64,000 bases of DNA from Pseudomonas xionganensis (GCF_009763245.1 NZ_WKJZ01000003.1:395949-459948), one strand, 5' to 3'. Shown: positions 7,989-15,544, numbered from the stretch's first letter. Notes: generated by a model from the sequence alone, not told the origin. Program-made: numbers and translations.

Positions 7989-8641
7989 GTGCGCCGCAAC
8001 CTCTGCAACAGGCCCTGAGCGAACTGCTCGGTGATGCCCGCCTGAGCGCCACCGGCCTGCCCGGCACCGATATCCGCCTGTGGCTGATCGACGCCGAGAA
8101 TATGGACCGCGCCTTTAGCCCCGAGGAAACCCGGCGCATTCTCGACGAGCCGCCCTACTGGTGCTTCTGCTGGGCCAGCGGCCTGGTGCTGGCGCGCTGG
8201 CTGGCCGAACGTCCCGAGTGGGTGCGCGGCAAGCGCGTGCTGGATTTCGGCGCAGGTTCCGGGGTGGCGGCCATCGCTGCGGCCAAGGCCGGCGCCCTTG
8301 AGGTGGTGGCCTGCGACCTGGACCCGCTGGCCATCGCCGCCTGCCGGGCCAATGCCGCGCTCAATGGGGTTGAGCTGAGCTACTCGGAAGACTTCTTCGC
8401 CGAGGCCGATCGCTTCGACCTGATCATAGTCGCCGACGTGCTCTACGACCGGGCCAACCTGCCGCTGCTCGACCAGTTCCTCAGCCGCGGGCATCAGGCC
8501 CTGGTGGCCGACTCTCGGGTCAAGGACTTCCAGCACCCGCTGTACCAGCACCTGGGTCAACTGGAAGCCTGCACCTGGCCCGACCTGGCCGAGCCGGCCG
8601 AATTCCGCCAGGTCAATCTGTACCATGCCCAGCGTGCCTGA
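7985..8641 (+). CDS. Class I SAM-dependent methyltransferase
   Basis: The 218-residue protein has a Rossmann methyltransferase core. It shows motif I VLDFGAGSGVAAIAAAK (about residue 80), motif II VVACDLDPLAI with an acidic residue for the SAM ribose, and a DLIIVADVLYD motif IV-like segment (about residue 140). The N-terminal region (WCFCWASGLVLARWL) resembles the protein-lysine/PrmA-like methyltransferase group (Methyltransf_16 type), so a protein substrate is plausible, but the substrate cannot be named. ATG overlaps the lipoprotein stop by four bases and the 3' end overlaps thpR by 17 bases. Confidence 0.8.
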   Translation: MSAPQPLQQALSELLGDARLSATGLPGTDIRLWLIDAENMDRAFSPEETRRILDEPPYWCFCWASGLVLARWLAERPEWVRGKRVLDFGAGSGVAAIAAAKAGALEVVACDLDPLAIAACRANAALNGVELSYSEDFFAEADRFDLIIVADVLYDRANLPLLDQFLSRGHQALVADSRVKDFQHPLYQHLGQLEACTWPDLAEPAEFRQVNLYHAQRA

Positions 8642-9185
8642 ACCCCAGGACACGGGCCTGCTGCGCCTGTTTTTCGCCCTGCCCTGCCCGCCTGAACAGA
8701 CCGCCGCCATCTGCCAGTGGCGCGCCGGCCAGGCGTTGCCCGGGCGCCCGGTGCCCGAAGCCAACCTGCACCTGACCCTGGCCTTTCTCGGTGCCCAACC
8801 GGCGAGCCTGCTGCCCGAACTGTATCGGCTCGCGCAGACAGTGCACTGCCCGGCCTTTGAACTGCGCCTGGAGCATCTGGACAGCCTCGGCCATGGTTTT
8901 ATCTGCCTGCGACCAAGCCGAACGCCTGTCGCCCTCGACCAGCTGGCCACCCTGTTGCGCGAAGCCCTGTTCGAGCACGGCCTGGTGCTGCCGGATAGCC
9001 GCACCTTTGTGCCCCACCTGACCCTGACGCGCCAGGCACCCCAGCACCTGCATGGCCAGGCGCCGCTATTCGCCTGGCCGGTTACCCACTTCGGCCTGTA
9101 CCAGTCCTATAACGATGCAGAGGGCGTGCATTATCGCGAGCTAGCCAGCTGGCCCTTGCGTCCGCCCACGCCCGCCCCCATCTAA
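8625..9185 (+). CDS. thpR: RNA 2',3'-cyclic phosphodiesterase (2H family)
   Basis: ThpR (formerly 2'-5' RNA ligase, LigT) opens 2',3'-cyclic phosphates on RNA. Both family HxT motifs are present: NLHLTLAFLG near residue 45 and FVPHLTLTR near residue 128, which place two catalytic histidine/threonine pairs face to face. Length 186 residues is normal. It overlaps the preceding methyltransferase gene. The TAA stop (9183-9185) is followed directly by the left inverted repeat of a mobile-looking element. Confidence 0.92.
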   Translation: MPSVPEPQDTGLLRLFFALPCPPEQTAAICQWRAGQALPGRPVPEANLHLTLAFLGAQPASLLPELYRLAQTVHCPAFELRLEHLDSLGHGFICLRPSRTPVALDQLATLLREALFEHGLVLPDSRTFVPHLTLTRQAPQHLHGQAPLFAWPVTHFGLYQSYNDAEGVHYRELASWPLRPPTPAPI

Positions 9186-9439
9186 CAGACCACTGAAAAA
9201 CTACCTGCGTTGGCAATCCTGCGTTAAAAGCGACCTCACAGCCGAAGGCTGAACGCGCTTTAGCGCGGCCCCGAAGGGGTGAGCGAAGCGAATCAAATGC
9301 TCATGTACAACTTGTACACTCCGCTTTTGACTCACTACGTTCGCCCTGCGGGCCAGCCTGCGGCTGTTACTCCGCTTCGCTACGTAGCGGCCGCTTTTGC
9401 CTTGTCTTGCCTGCCTCGCCAACGTTTTTCAACGGCCTG
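9186..9439. mobile_element. MITE-like palindromic repeat element, copy 2 of 3
   Basis: The whole thpR-ybbN gap is a repeat element of about 254 bases without coding capacity. Its ends form an imperfect terminal inverted repeat: CAGACCACTGAAAAAC (9186-9201) against the complement of 9424-9439, CAGGCCGTTGAAAAAC (13 of 16 matches). It contains several short hairpins and the shared core AAATGCTCATG...CACTCCGCTT at 9295-9326, with the palindrome TGTACAACTTGTACA at 9304-9318. The structure suggests a non-autonomous mobile element; no transposase is present in the window. Confidence 0.65.
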
Positions 9440-9473
9440 TTAAGATGCAGCCCTTACTCAAGCGAGAACCCCG

Positions 9474-10346
9474 ATGAGCGACCTGCCCTATATCTTCGAC
9501 GTCTCCGGTGCCACCAGCTTCGAGCAGCTGGTGATCGAGAACTCCTTCCACAAGCCGGTGCTGGTGGACTTCTGGGCCGAGTGGTGCGCGCCGTGCAAGG
9601 CGCTGATGCCGCTGCTGGCGCAGATCACCGAGGGCTACCGCGGTGAATTGCTGCTGGCCAAGGTCAATTGCGATATCGAGCAGGACATCGTTGCCCGCTT
9701 CGGCATTCGCAGCCTGCCCACAGTGGTTTTGTTCAAGAACGGCCAGCCGGTGGACGGCTTTGCCGGCGCCCAGCCGGAGTCGGCCATCCGCGAAATGCTC
9801 AAACCCCATGTGGCCGAGCCGGCGCCCCTGGCGGCCGACCCCATGGAAAGCGCCCGCGCCCTGTTCGACGAAGGCCGTATCGCTGAAGCCGAGGCCGTGC
9901 TAAAGCAGCTGCTGACCGAGAACAACGAACATGCTGCCGCGCTGATCCTCTATGCCCGCTGCCTGGCCGAGCGCGGCGAACTGGGTGAAGCAGAAGCCGT
10001 GCTCAATGCGGTGAAAGGCGACGAACACAAGCAGGCCCTGGCCGCCGCCCGCGCCCAGCTGACCTTCCTGCGCCAGGCCGCCAGCCTGCCCGAGGTGGCC
10101 AGCCTGAAAACCCGCCTGGCGCAGAATGGTGAAGATGACGAGGCCTGTTACCAGCTGGCCATTCAGCAACTGGCCCGGCAACAGTACGAACCGGCTCTGC
10201 AGGCCTTGCTGCAGCTGTTTATCCGCAACCGCAGCTATGCCGAGGGTGCGGCGCACAAGACCCTGCTGCAGGTCTTCGACCTGCTGGGCAACGACCACCC
10301 GCTGGTCACCGCCTATCGCCGCAAGCTGTATCAGGCGATTTACTGA
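9474..10346 (+). CDS. ybbN: Thioredoxin-like co-chaperone YbbN/CnoX
   Basis: YbbN-type proteins join a thioredoxin fold to TPR-like helices and hand stressed proteins to chaperones. The N-terminal domain (residues 1-110) has an intact WCAPCK active site (C38, C41), unlike the SxxC of E. coli CnoX, so redox activity is plausible. The rest consists of helical repeats (ARALFDEGRIAEAEAVLKQLL; LAERGELGEAEAVLNAV; ACYQLAIQQLARQQYEPAL). Length 290 residues fits the family. ATG at 9474 is 34 bases after the upstream repeat element, which may therefore have displaced or supplied its promoter. Confidence 0.93.
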   Translation: MSDLPYIFDVSGATSFEQLVIENSFHKPVLVDFWAEWCAPCKALMPLLAQITEGYRGELLLAKVNCDIEQDIVARFGIRSLPTVVLFKNGQPVDGFAGAQPESAIREMLKPHVAEPAPLAADPMESARALFDEGRIAEAEAVLKQLLTENNEHAAALILYARCLAERGELGEAEAVLNAVKGDEHKQALAAARAQLTFLRQAASLPEVASLKTRLAQNGEDDEACYQLAIQQLARQQYEPALQALLQLFIRNRSYAEGAAHKTLLQVFDLLGNDHPLVTAYRRKLYQAIY

Positions 10347-10357
10347 CGGCGCAAACG

Positions 10358-10390
10358 GTAGGGTGGAAAACCGCGAAGCGTTTTCCACCA
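10358..10390. repeat. GTAGGGTGG-type hairpin repeat between convergent genes
   Basis: A 9-bp perfect inverted repeat (GGTGGAAAA...TTTTCCACC) around CCGCGAAGCG lies between the ends of ybbN (plus) and the next gene (minus). The same type of unit, with the arm sequence changed but pairing kept, is seen at 14379-14410, and a related one at 14311-14336. It may help terminate or protect both converging transcripts. Confidence 0.65.
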
Positions 10391-10407
10391 CCTCCCGGCA
10401 TCGGTGC

Positions 10408-10737
10408 TCAGCCCAGCCAGTGATAGATGGCCGCGTCTGCTCCGGCCTGCACGCGAATCTGCTCACAGTGGCGCATGCGCACCAGCAGGCGCTTGCCGGC
10501 CTGCTCACTACCGGCCATGGCGACCAGTTGCCTGAGCAGTTGCGGGCCGTCCATCTGCCCAGCCTCACGCAGCAGTTGCAAAGCGTTCTGCCACAGCGGC
10601 TGCTCGTCAGTGGCGGGGCGAGCCGGCGGCGCACTCTCTGCAGTCCAGTGCGCCCCCAGGCGCGTCCAGTCCTCGGCATCCAGCTCAAGGGTCAAGTCCA
10701 CCGGCCAGGCCCCTATATGTCCGCGCACTCTGATCAT
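10408..10737 (-). CDS. Conserved hypothetical protein
   Basis: This 109-residue protein is not one I can assign. It begins with a short beta-rich segment (MIRVRGHIGAWPVDLTLELDAEDW), has a Pro/Ala linker, then a helical region (LWQNALQLLREAGQMDGPQLLRQLVAMAG) and ends with a basic strand-like part. There is no signal peptide, membrane span or cysteine pair. Coding character matches its neighbours. It sits alone on the minus strand between ybbN and the zinc operon; a small gene in this place also occurs in P. aeruginosa as I recall. ATG at 10737-10735. Confidence 0.65.
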   Translation of the reverse strand: MIRVRGHIGAWPVDLTLELDAEDWTRLGAHWTAESAPPARPATDEQPLWQNALQLLREAGQMDGPQLLRQLVAMAGSEQAGKRLLVRMRHCEQIRVQAGADAAIYHWLG

Positions 10738-10820
10738 TTCAGCCTCCCCCTGTCATCAGCCCGCATGCTCCCACGGCAGTTGCCGCAGAGAAAGCTCGAC
10801 TGGCCAGATCACGCACAAAG

Positions 10821-10837
10821 TTGTTATAACGTAACAA
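10821..10837 (+). promoter_or_regulatory. Candidate Zur operator
   Basis: TTGTTATAACGTAACAA is an AT-rich inverted repeat (TTGTTA...TAACAA, 5-base centre) located 26 bases before the first start codon of the ZrgA-like operon. It closely resembles the GTTATA-n-TATAAC type of Zur box used in Gammaproteobacteria. It would overlap a TATAAC -10-like sequence (10825-10830), fitting repression when zinc is plentiful. Confidence 0.65.
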
Positions 10838-10862
10838 TTAAATCCCCTGCACGGAGACCGCC

Positions 10863-11483
10863 ATGCGCCACCTGATTCTCGCCCTGCCCCTCACCCTGCT
10901 GCCACTGACCCTTGCCCAAGCCCACCAGCACGCTCATCAAGACGAGCACAACCATGGCCACGACCATGATCACGCCGAGCACGCCAGCCTCGACGCCCAC
11001 GAACACGGCGCCGCAGAACTCAATGTGGCACTCGATGGCCAGACCCTGGAGATCGAACTGAAAAGCCCAGCCATGAATCTGGTTGGTTTCGAGCATGCCG
11101 CCCAGAGCGAGGCCGACAAGGCCAGAGTGACCGAAGTGCATAACCAGTTGGCAAACCCGCAGCCCCTGTTTGGCCTCGGCACAGGCAATTGCACGGTCGG
11201 CGAGCAGACGCTGGAAAGCCCGCTATTTGCCGACACCAGGTTGCATCAAGCGCACGACCACGAGCACGCTGCGCACCAGGCTGACGAACATAAGGATGAG
11301 CACAGCGATATTCATGCCCACTACCAGTTCAGCTGCCAGCAGCCGCACGACTTGCAACAACTTGACCTGGCCGAATTGTTCAACCGTTTCCCCGGCATGG
11401 AGAAAATTCAGGTACAACTGATCGGCCCCAAGGGTCAGCAGGGCCTGGAACTCAGCCCTGGCAACAGCACCCTCAACTTCTAA
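10863..11483 (+). CDS. zrgA: DUF2796 / ZrgA-family periplasmic zinc-associated protein
   Basis: The 206-residue protein has a signal peptide (residues 1-19, ending AQA) followed at once by a His/Asp-rich stretch (HQHAHQDEHNHGHDHDHAEH) typical of periplasmic zinc-handling proteins, and a second His cluster near residue 125 (HQAHDHEHAAHQADEHKDEH) with a YQFSC motif after it. The DUF2796 family includes Vibrio ZrgA, a zinc-uptake component. It heads a four-gene operon with an ABC ATPase, a permease and a DUF3299 protein, as in PA4063-PA4066 of P. aeruginosa (from memory). GGAG ribosome binding site at 10853-10856. The symbol is by homology and tentative. Confidence 0.85.
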   Translation: MRHLILALPLTLLPLTLAQAHQHAHQDEHNHGHDHDHAEHASLDAHEHGAAELNVALDGQTLEIELKSPAMNLVGFEHAAQSEADKARVTEVHNQLANPQPLFGLGTGNCTVGEQTLESPLFADTRLHQAHDHEHAAHQADEHKDEHSDIHAHYQFSCQQPHDLQQLDLAELFNRFPGMEKIQVQLIGPKGQQGLELSPGNSTLNF

Positions 11484-11502
11484 TCCCATGCGAGTAGTAG
11501 AC

Positions 11503-11530
11503 CGGCCGGGGCAACCCGGCCGTTTGGTTT
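11503..11530 (+). terminator. Terminator-like hairpin abutting the ABC ATPase start
   Basis: A GC-only 8-bp stem (CGGCCGGG-GCAA-CCCGGCCG, 11503-11522) with a GNRA-type GCAA loop is followed by TTTGGTTT and then directly by the ATG at 11531. It resembles an intrinsic terminator with a weak U tract and takes the place where a ribosome binding site would be. It may let only part of the transcription pass into the transporter genes. Confidence 0.6.
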
Positions 11531-12241
11531 ATGAGCCAACCTCTGATCGAACTGTCCAATCTTGGCTTCGCCTGGCCCAGCCAGGACGAGTTGCTGGATA
11601 TCCCCGCCTTTCATCTGCAGCGTGGCGAGTGTGTGTTTCTCAAGGGCCCCAGCGGCAGCGGCAAGACCACCCTGCTGGGTTTGCTCGGCGGCGTGCAGAA
11701 GCCTCAGCGCGGCAGCATTCAGGTGCTCGGCCAGGAACTGAGTCGTCTGTCGGCCGGCGCCCGTGACCGCTTCCGGGTCGACCATACCGGTTATATCTTC
11801 CAGCAGTTCAACCTGCTGCCGTTTCTCTCGGTACGCGAGAATGTCGAACTCCCCTGCCACTTCTCCAGCCTGCGCGCCCAGCGGGCCCGCCAGCGACACG
11901 GCAGTGTCGGCCAGGCCGCCGCCGCCCTGCTTGCCCACCTGGGGCTGGGGCAGCCCGGCTTGCTGCAGCGCCGCGCCGATGAACTGTCCATCGGTCAGCA
12001 ACAGCGGGTGGCCGCCGCCCGCGCCCTGATCGGCCAGCCGGAGTTGGTGATTGCCGACGAACCCACCTCGGCCCTGGACGCGGACGCCCGCGAGGCCTTT
12101 CTGCAACTGCTGTTCGGGGAATGCCGCGAAGCCGGCTCCAGCCTGCTGTTTGTCAGCCATGACCAGAGCCTGGCGCGCCTGTTCGACCGCAGCCTGTCGC
12201 TGGCTGAACTGAACCAAGCCACCCGCCCCGCAGACCATTGA
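11531..12241 (+). CDS. ABC transporter ATP-binding protein (MacB/LolD type)
   Basis: The 236-residue ATPase has Walker A GPSGSGKTT (about residue 38), a Q-loop (YIFQQFNLLPFL), the signature ELSIGQQQRVAAARAL, Walker B LVIADEPTSALD and the switch His in FVSHD. It is of the subfamily that powers MacB/LolCDE-like mechanotransmitters rather than classical importers, and it is the partner of the permease downstream. No ribosome binding site is visible before ATG 11531; a hairpin occupies that place. The TGA stop (12239-12241) lies inside the left inverted repeat of the following repeat element, so the last codons may have been altered by its insertion. Confidence 0.9.
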   Translation: MSQPLIELSNLGFAWPSQDELLDIPAFHLQRGECVFLKGPSGSGKTTLLGLLGGVQKPQRGSIQVLGQELSRLSAGARDRFRVDHTGYIFQQFNLLPFLSVRENVELPCHFSSLRAQRARQRHGSVGQAAAALLAHLGLGQPGLLQRRADELSIGQQQRVAAARALIGQPELVIADEPTSALDADAREAFLQLLFGECREAGSSLLFVSHDQSLARLFDRSLSLAELNQATRPADH

Positions 12242-12411
12242 GAAACTAACTAAGTTGCCCCTCTTTTAGAAAAGAAAGGGGCGTTAAAAACAGGCTCAAA
12301 ATGCTCATTTACACCATTAACCGCCGATTTCTCGCCGCTTTAACCAGCCGAAGGCTGTTATTAACGCTGCGCCTTGCCTCGGCTGCCTCGCCTATGTTTC
12401 TCAACGGCCTG
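12231..12411. mobile_element. MITE-like palindromic repeat element, copy 3 of 3, inside the zinc operon
   Basis: The 186-base gap between ATPase and permease is filled by a repeat element of about 181 bases. Its ends are CAGACCATTGAGAAAC (12231-12246) and the complement of 12396-12411, CAGGCCGTTGAGAAAC (14 of 16 matches), the same inverted repeats as the element at 9186-9439. The core AAATGCTCAT is at 12298-12330, but the palindrome has decayed. It also holds a small hairpin CCCCTCTTTT...AAAAGAAAGGGG. All other gaps in this operon are under 50 bases, so this is probably an insertion. Confidence 0.65.
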
Positions 12412-12427
12412 TTCACGGAGATTTAGG

Positions 12428-13693
12428 ATGTATCTACTTCGTTTGGCCCTGGCCAGCCTGGGCAACCGCCGTTTTACCGCCCTGCTCACGGTATTCGCCA
12501 TCGCGCTCTCTGTATGTTTGTTGCTCGCGGTCGAGCGGGTACGCACCGAGGCCAGGGCCAGCTTCGCCAACACCATCAGCGGCACCGACCTGATCGTTGG
12601 CGCCCGCTCGGGCAGCGTCAACCTGCTGCTGTATTCGGTATTTCGTATCGGCAACGCCACCAACAATATCCGCTGGGACAGCTTCGAGCGCTTTGCCGAG
12701 CATCGTCAGGTCAAGTGGGCCATCCCCATCTCCCTCGGCGACTCCCACCGCGGCTACCGGGTGATGGGCACCAGCCCCAGCTATTTCGAGCACTACCGTT
12801 ACGCCCGCAGCCAGCAGCTGCAACTGCGCGAGGGCCGTGCCTTCAGCGATGACCCCTTCGAGGTGGTGCTGGGCGCCGAAGTGGCCCAGGCCCTGGGCTA
12901 TGCCCTGGGCGAGAAAATCGTCCTGGCCCATGGCGTGGCCCGTATCAGTCTGCTCAAGCATGACGACAAGCCCTTTACCGTGGTCGGCATCCTGGCCCGC
13001 ACCGGCACCCCGGTGGACCGCACCCTGCATATTTCCCTGGCCGGCATGGAAGCCCTGCATATCGACTGGCAGAACGGCATGCCGGCCCGCGGCGCGGCGC
13101 AGGTCAGTGCTGACCAGGCCCGGGCCATGGACTTGCAACCCAGGCAGATCACCGCCTTCCTCCTGGGCCTCAACAGCAAGATCGCCACCTTCAGCCTGCA
13201 GCGGGAGATCAACGAGTTCCGTGGCGAGCCGCTGCTGGCGATCCTGCCCGGCGTGGCCCTGCAGGAGCTGTGGAGCCTGATGGGCACGGCGGAGAAAGCC
13301 CTGTTTGTGGTGTCCCTGTTTGTCGTGCTGACCGGCCTGATCGGCATGCTCACGGCCATCCTCACCAGCCTCAACGAGCGGCGCCGGGAGATGGCCATCC
13401 TGCGTTCGGTGGGCGCCCGGCCCTGGCATATCGCCAGCCTGCTGATCGTCGAAGCCTTTACCCTGGCCCTGGCGGGCGTGCTGCTCGGTCTGTTGCTGCT
13501 GTACCTGGGCATCGCCGGCGCCCAGGGCTATGTGCAGGCCAACTATGGGTTGTATCTGCCGCTCAGCACACCCAGCCGCTATGAGTGGACGCTACTCGGC
13601 GCTATTCTGTCTGCCGCCCTGCTGATGGGTTGTGTGCCGGCCTGGCGGGCCTACCGCCAATCCCTGGCCGACGGCCTGTCGATCCGACTCTGA
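12428..13693 (+). CDS. ABC transporter permease (FtsX/MacB type)
   Basis: The 421-residue protein has a first membrane span near residues 15-38 (RRFTALLTVFAIALSVCLLL), a large periplasmic domain (residues about 40-285), and three C-terminal spans in an FtsX-type domain (FVVSLFVVLTGLIGMLTAIL; ASLLIVEAFTLALAGVLLG; TLLGAILSAALLMGCVPAW). The coupling segment NERRREMAILRSVGARPWH follows the first FtsX span, as in MacB and LolC. The start is ATG 12428, after a GAGATTTAGG site; the longer frame from 12374 lies in the repeat element. With the ATPase it probably moves a zinc-related or envelope substrate. Confidence 0.88.
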   Translation: MYLLRLALASLGNRRFTALLTVFAIALSVCLLLAVERVRTEARASFANTISGTDLIVGARSGSVNLLLYSVFRIGNATNNIRWDSFERFAEHRQVKWAIPISLGDSHRGYRVMGTSPSYFEHYRYARSQQLQLREGRAFSDDPFEVVLGAEVAQALGYALGEKIVLAHGVARISLLKHDDKPFTVVGILARTGTPVDRTLHISLAGMEALHIDWQNGMPARGAAQVSADQARAMDLQPRQITAFLLGLNSKIATFSLQREINEFRGEPLLAILPGVALQELWSLMGTAEKALFVVSLFVVLTGLIGMLTAILTSLNERRREMAILRSVGARPWHIASLLIVEAFTLALAGVLLGLLLLYLGIAGAQGYVQANYGLYLPLSTPSRYEWTLLGAILSAALLMGCVPAWRAYRQSLADGLSIRL

Positions 13694-13711
13694 TGCTGTT
13701 GAGGTAATCCC

Positions 13712-14233
13712 ATGCTGCGCCCGCTGTTTGCCCTTCTGCTGCTGGCCCTGACCAGCCCTCTGCTGGCTGCCGAGGTGCGCGAGCTGACCTGGCTGGAAAT
13801 GGTACCCGCCGATGCGCCGCCGCAGGCGGTGGAGCCAGCGCCGATCCATGATCTGTCGCAACTGGCCGACGCCCTGGCCGAGTCCGGCCCGGCAGCCATG
13901 CAGCAGTCACCGGCGGCCCCGGTGGTGGAGGAACTGGATGGCCAGCAGGTCAAGCTACCCGGCTATATCGTGCCGCTGGATGTGACCGACGAGGGCCGGG
14001 TGATCGAGTTCCTGCTGGTGCCCTACTTCGGCGCCTGCATCCATGTGCCGCCCCCCCCGTCCAACCAGATCGTGCATGTCACCACCGAACTGGGTGTGCT
14101 GCTTGATGCCCTCTACCAACCGTTCTGGATCGAAGGCCCGCTGAAGGTCGAACATGTCAGCAGCGAACTGGCGGAGGTGGGTTACCAGATGCAGGCGAGC
14201 AAGATCTACGCCTATGAGCTGCCGGAGAGCTGA
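13712..14233 (+). CDS. DUF3299 periplasmic protein
   Basis: The 173-residue protein has a signal peptide (MLRPLFALLLLALTSPLLA) and the DUF3299 core: LDGQQVKLPGYIVPLD, a central FLLVPYFGACIHVPPPPSNQIV block with a conserved Cys-His pair, and a C-terminal strand pair. The role is unknown, though members regularly accompany DUF2796 and MacB-like transporter genes in Zur-controlled operons, which this order reproduces. It starts 18 bases after the permease. A run of eight C at 14051-14058 encodes part of the proline motif and could be a slippage site. Confidence 0.85.
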   Translation: MLRPLFALLLLALTSPLLAAEVRELTWLEMVPADAPPQAVEPAPIHDLSQLADALAESGPAAMQQSPAAPVVEELDGQQVKLPGYIVPLDVTDEGRVIEFLLVPYFGACIHVPPPPSNQIVHVTTELGVLLDALYQPFWIEGPLKVEHVSSELAEVGYQMQASKIYAYELPES

Positions 14234-14310
14234 CCCGGTAGATACGCAATGCCCTGCATCTGCCTGGTGAGGTGGGTTTACCCACCTGCAAGACCTGAGG
14301 CTGAATAAAC

Positions 14311-14336
14311 GGTGGATGGCTGCGGCCATCCACCCT
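14311..14336. repeat. Hairpin repeat GGTGGATGG...CCATCCACC
   Basis: A perfect 9-bp inverted repeat around CTGCGG lies in the gap after the DUF3299 gene, followed by CTAC. Another stem, GGTGGGTTTACCCACC, occurs nearby at about 14270-14285. These are related in style to the GTAGGGTGG-type repeat and sit between convergent genes. Confidence 0.55.
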
Positions 14337-14378
14337 ACGGGCTAGGATTTAACACCCAGGCAGGAGAGCGAATCTTTT

Positions 14379-14410
14379 GTAGGCTGGACAACCGCGCAGC
14401 GTTGTCCACC
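14379..14410. repeat. GTAGGCTGG-type hairpin repeat, second copy
   Basis: GTAGGCTGGACAAC, CGCGCAGC and GTTGTCCACC form a stem-loop like the one at 10358-10390, with compensating changes in the arms. It lies 40 bases before the 3' end of the minus-strand TPR gene. The remainder of 14234-14449 shows no gene. Confidence 0.6.
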
Positions 14411-14449
14411 GCCCCCAACAACCTCAAGCAAATACCAGACGCCGGCAAC

Positions 14450-15544
14450 TCAGCCGCGGCTGGCCAGACGATTTTCCCGCTGACTCAACTCGCTTTCCGC
14501 CCAGGCGCGCCAGGCGCGGACCTGACTGCGCGCGGCGCCAGCCTGCTCGGCCCGGGCCAGCGCTTCCAACCCGGCCTGCCAGCGCTGCTGCTCCAGCTCC
14601 AGCTGGGCCAGGCTCAGCCAATGCTGGGCACTGCCGCTGCGCGGTGCCAATTGACGAAACACCCCGGCCGCCTGCTGACGCTCGCGGGCCTGCCACCAGA
14701 GCCGACCCAGGCGCTCCTCACGGACAGGGTTGCGCACCAGCAGGCCCTGCTCAAGCAGACCGGCGAGCAGTTTGGCGCCCTGCCAGGGTTGACCGGCGCC
14801 ACTGGCCAGCAGCACCAGATTATCCAGCTCTGCGGCGGTGAAATTCACGCCCTTGGCATGGGCCGCACGCAGGGTGGCCAGGGCCTTGTCATGCCGTCCC
14901 TCCAGCTGCTGCAGAGCCGCCAGCTGGCGCCAGGTGCGCGCCTGGTTCGGTTGGCGGGCCAGCAGACGACGCTGCCAGCGCTCGGCAGCGGCGTAGCGTT
15001 TGAGCTCGGCATTGGCCGCCACGAGAAACTGTAGCCAGCTGTCCGCGGCGGCCGGGTTGAGCTGGATATAGCGCTCGGCCAGGGGCAGCGCCTTGGCCGG
15101 CTGGCCCTGGCCCTGATAGGCCTGCACCAGCATCTGCAGCACGTCCTCGCTTGCACCCACCTGCTGCGGGCTCAAGAGCGTCACCACGGCGGCATAACGC
15201 CTCTCGGCCAGATTCAGGCGCGCCAGGTTGAGGCGCTCATCGGCGGCCATGACGGCATCCAGCCGGCCGCTATCCAGGGCCTTGGCCAGCAACTCGATAG
15301 CCTGGGCATTGCGCCCTTCGGCCCAGGCCAGATAGGCCTGACTGCGCCAGACCAGCGCCTGTTCCAGGCTGCCCTGACGAGGCTTGAGGGCAGCCAGAGC
15401 GCGCCGAGCCGCCGCATAGTCACCCTGTTGCTGGGCACTTTGCGCGGCATTCAGGGCGCGCAGTACACCCGGTTCAACCGTCTGCCCGGCCGCCTGCACA
15501 CCAGAGACGCCGCAGAGCAGCACCAGCAGTATCGCTCGAATCAT
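14450..15544 (-). CDS. TPR-repeat periplasmic protein of the TonB2-type cluster
   Basis: The 364-residue protein begins with a signal peptide (MIRAILLVLLCGVSGVQA) and consists of tetratricopeptide-like helical repeats throughout (QQGDYAAARRALAAL; EGRNAQAIELLAKALDSG; GQGQPAKALPLAERYIQLNP; LEGRHDKALATLRAAHA). It should be periplasmic and act as a protein-protein adaptor. It is the last gene of the cluster, starting one base after the tonB stop. In Vibrio and Shewanella TonB2 loci a TPR protein takes the same place. The exact contribution to energy transduction is unknown. Confidence 0.82.
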   Translation of the reverse strand: MIRAILLVLLCGVSGVQAAGQTVEPGVLRALNAAQSAQQQGDYAAARRALAALKPRQGSLEQALVWRSQAYLAWAEGRNAQAIELLAKALDSGRLDAVMAADERLNLARLNLAERRYAAVVTLLSPQQVGASEDVLQMLVQAYQGQGQPAKALPLAERYIQLNPAAADSWLQFLVAANAELKRYAAAERWQRRLLARQPNQARTWRQLAALQQLEGRHDKALATLRAAHAKGVNFTAAELDNLVLLASGAGQPWQGAKLLAGLLEQGLLVRNPVREERLGRLWWQARERQQAAGVFRQLAPRSGSAQHWLSLAQLELEQQRWQAGLEALARAEQAGAARSQVRAWRAWAESELSQRENRLASRG

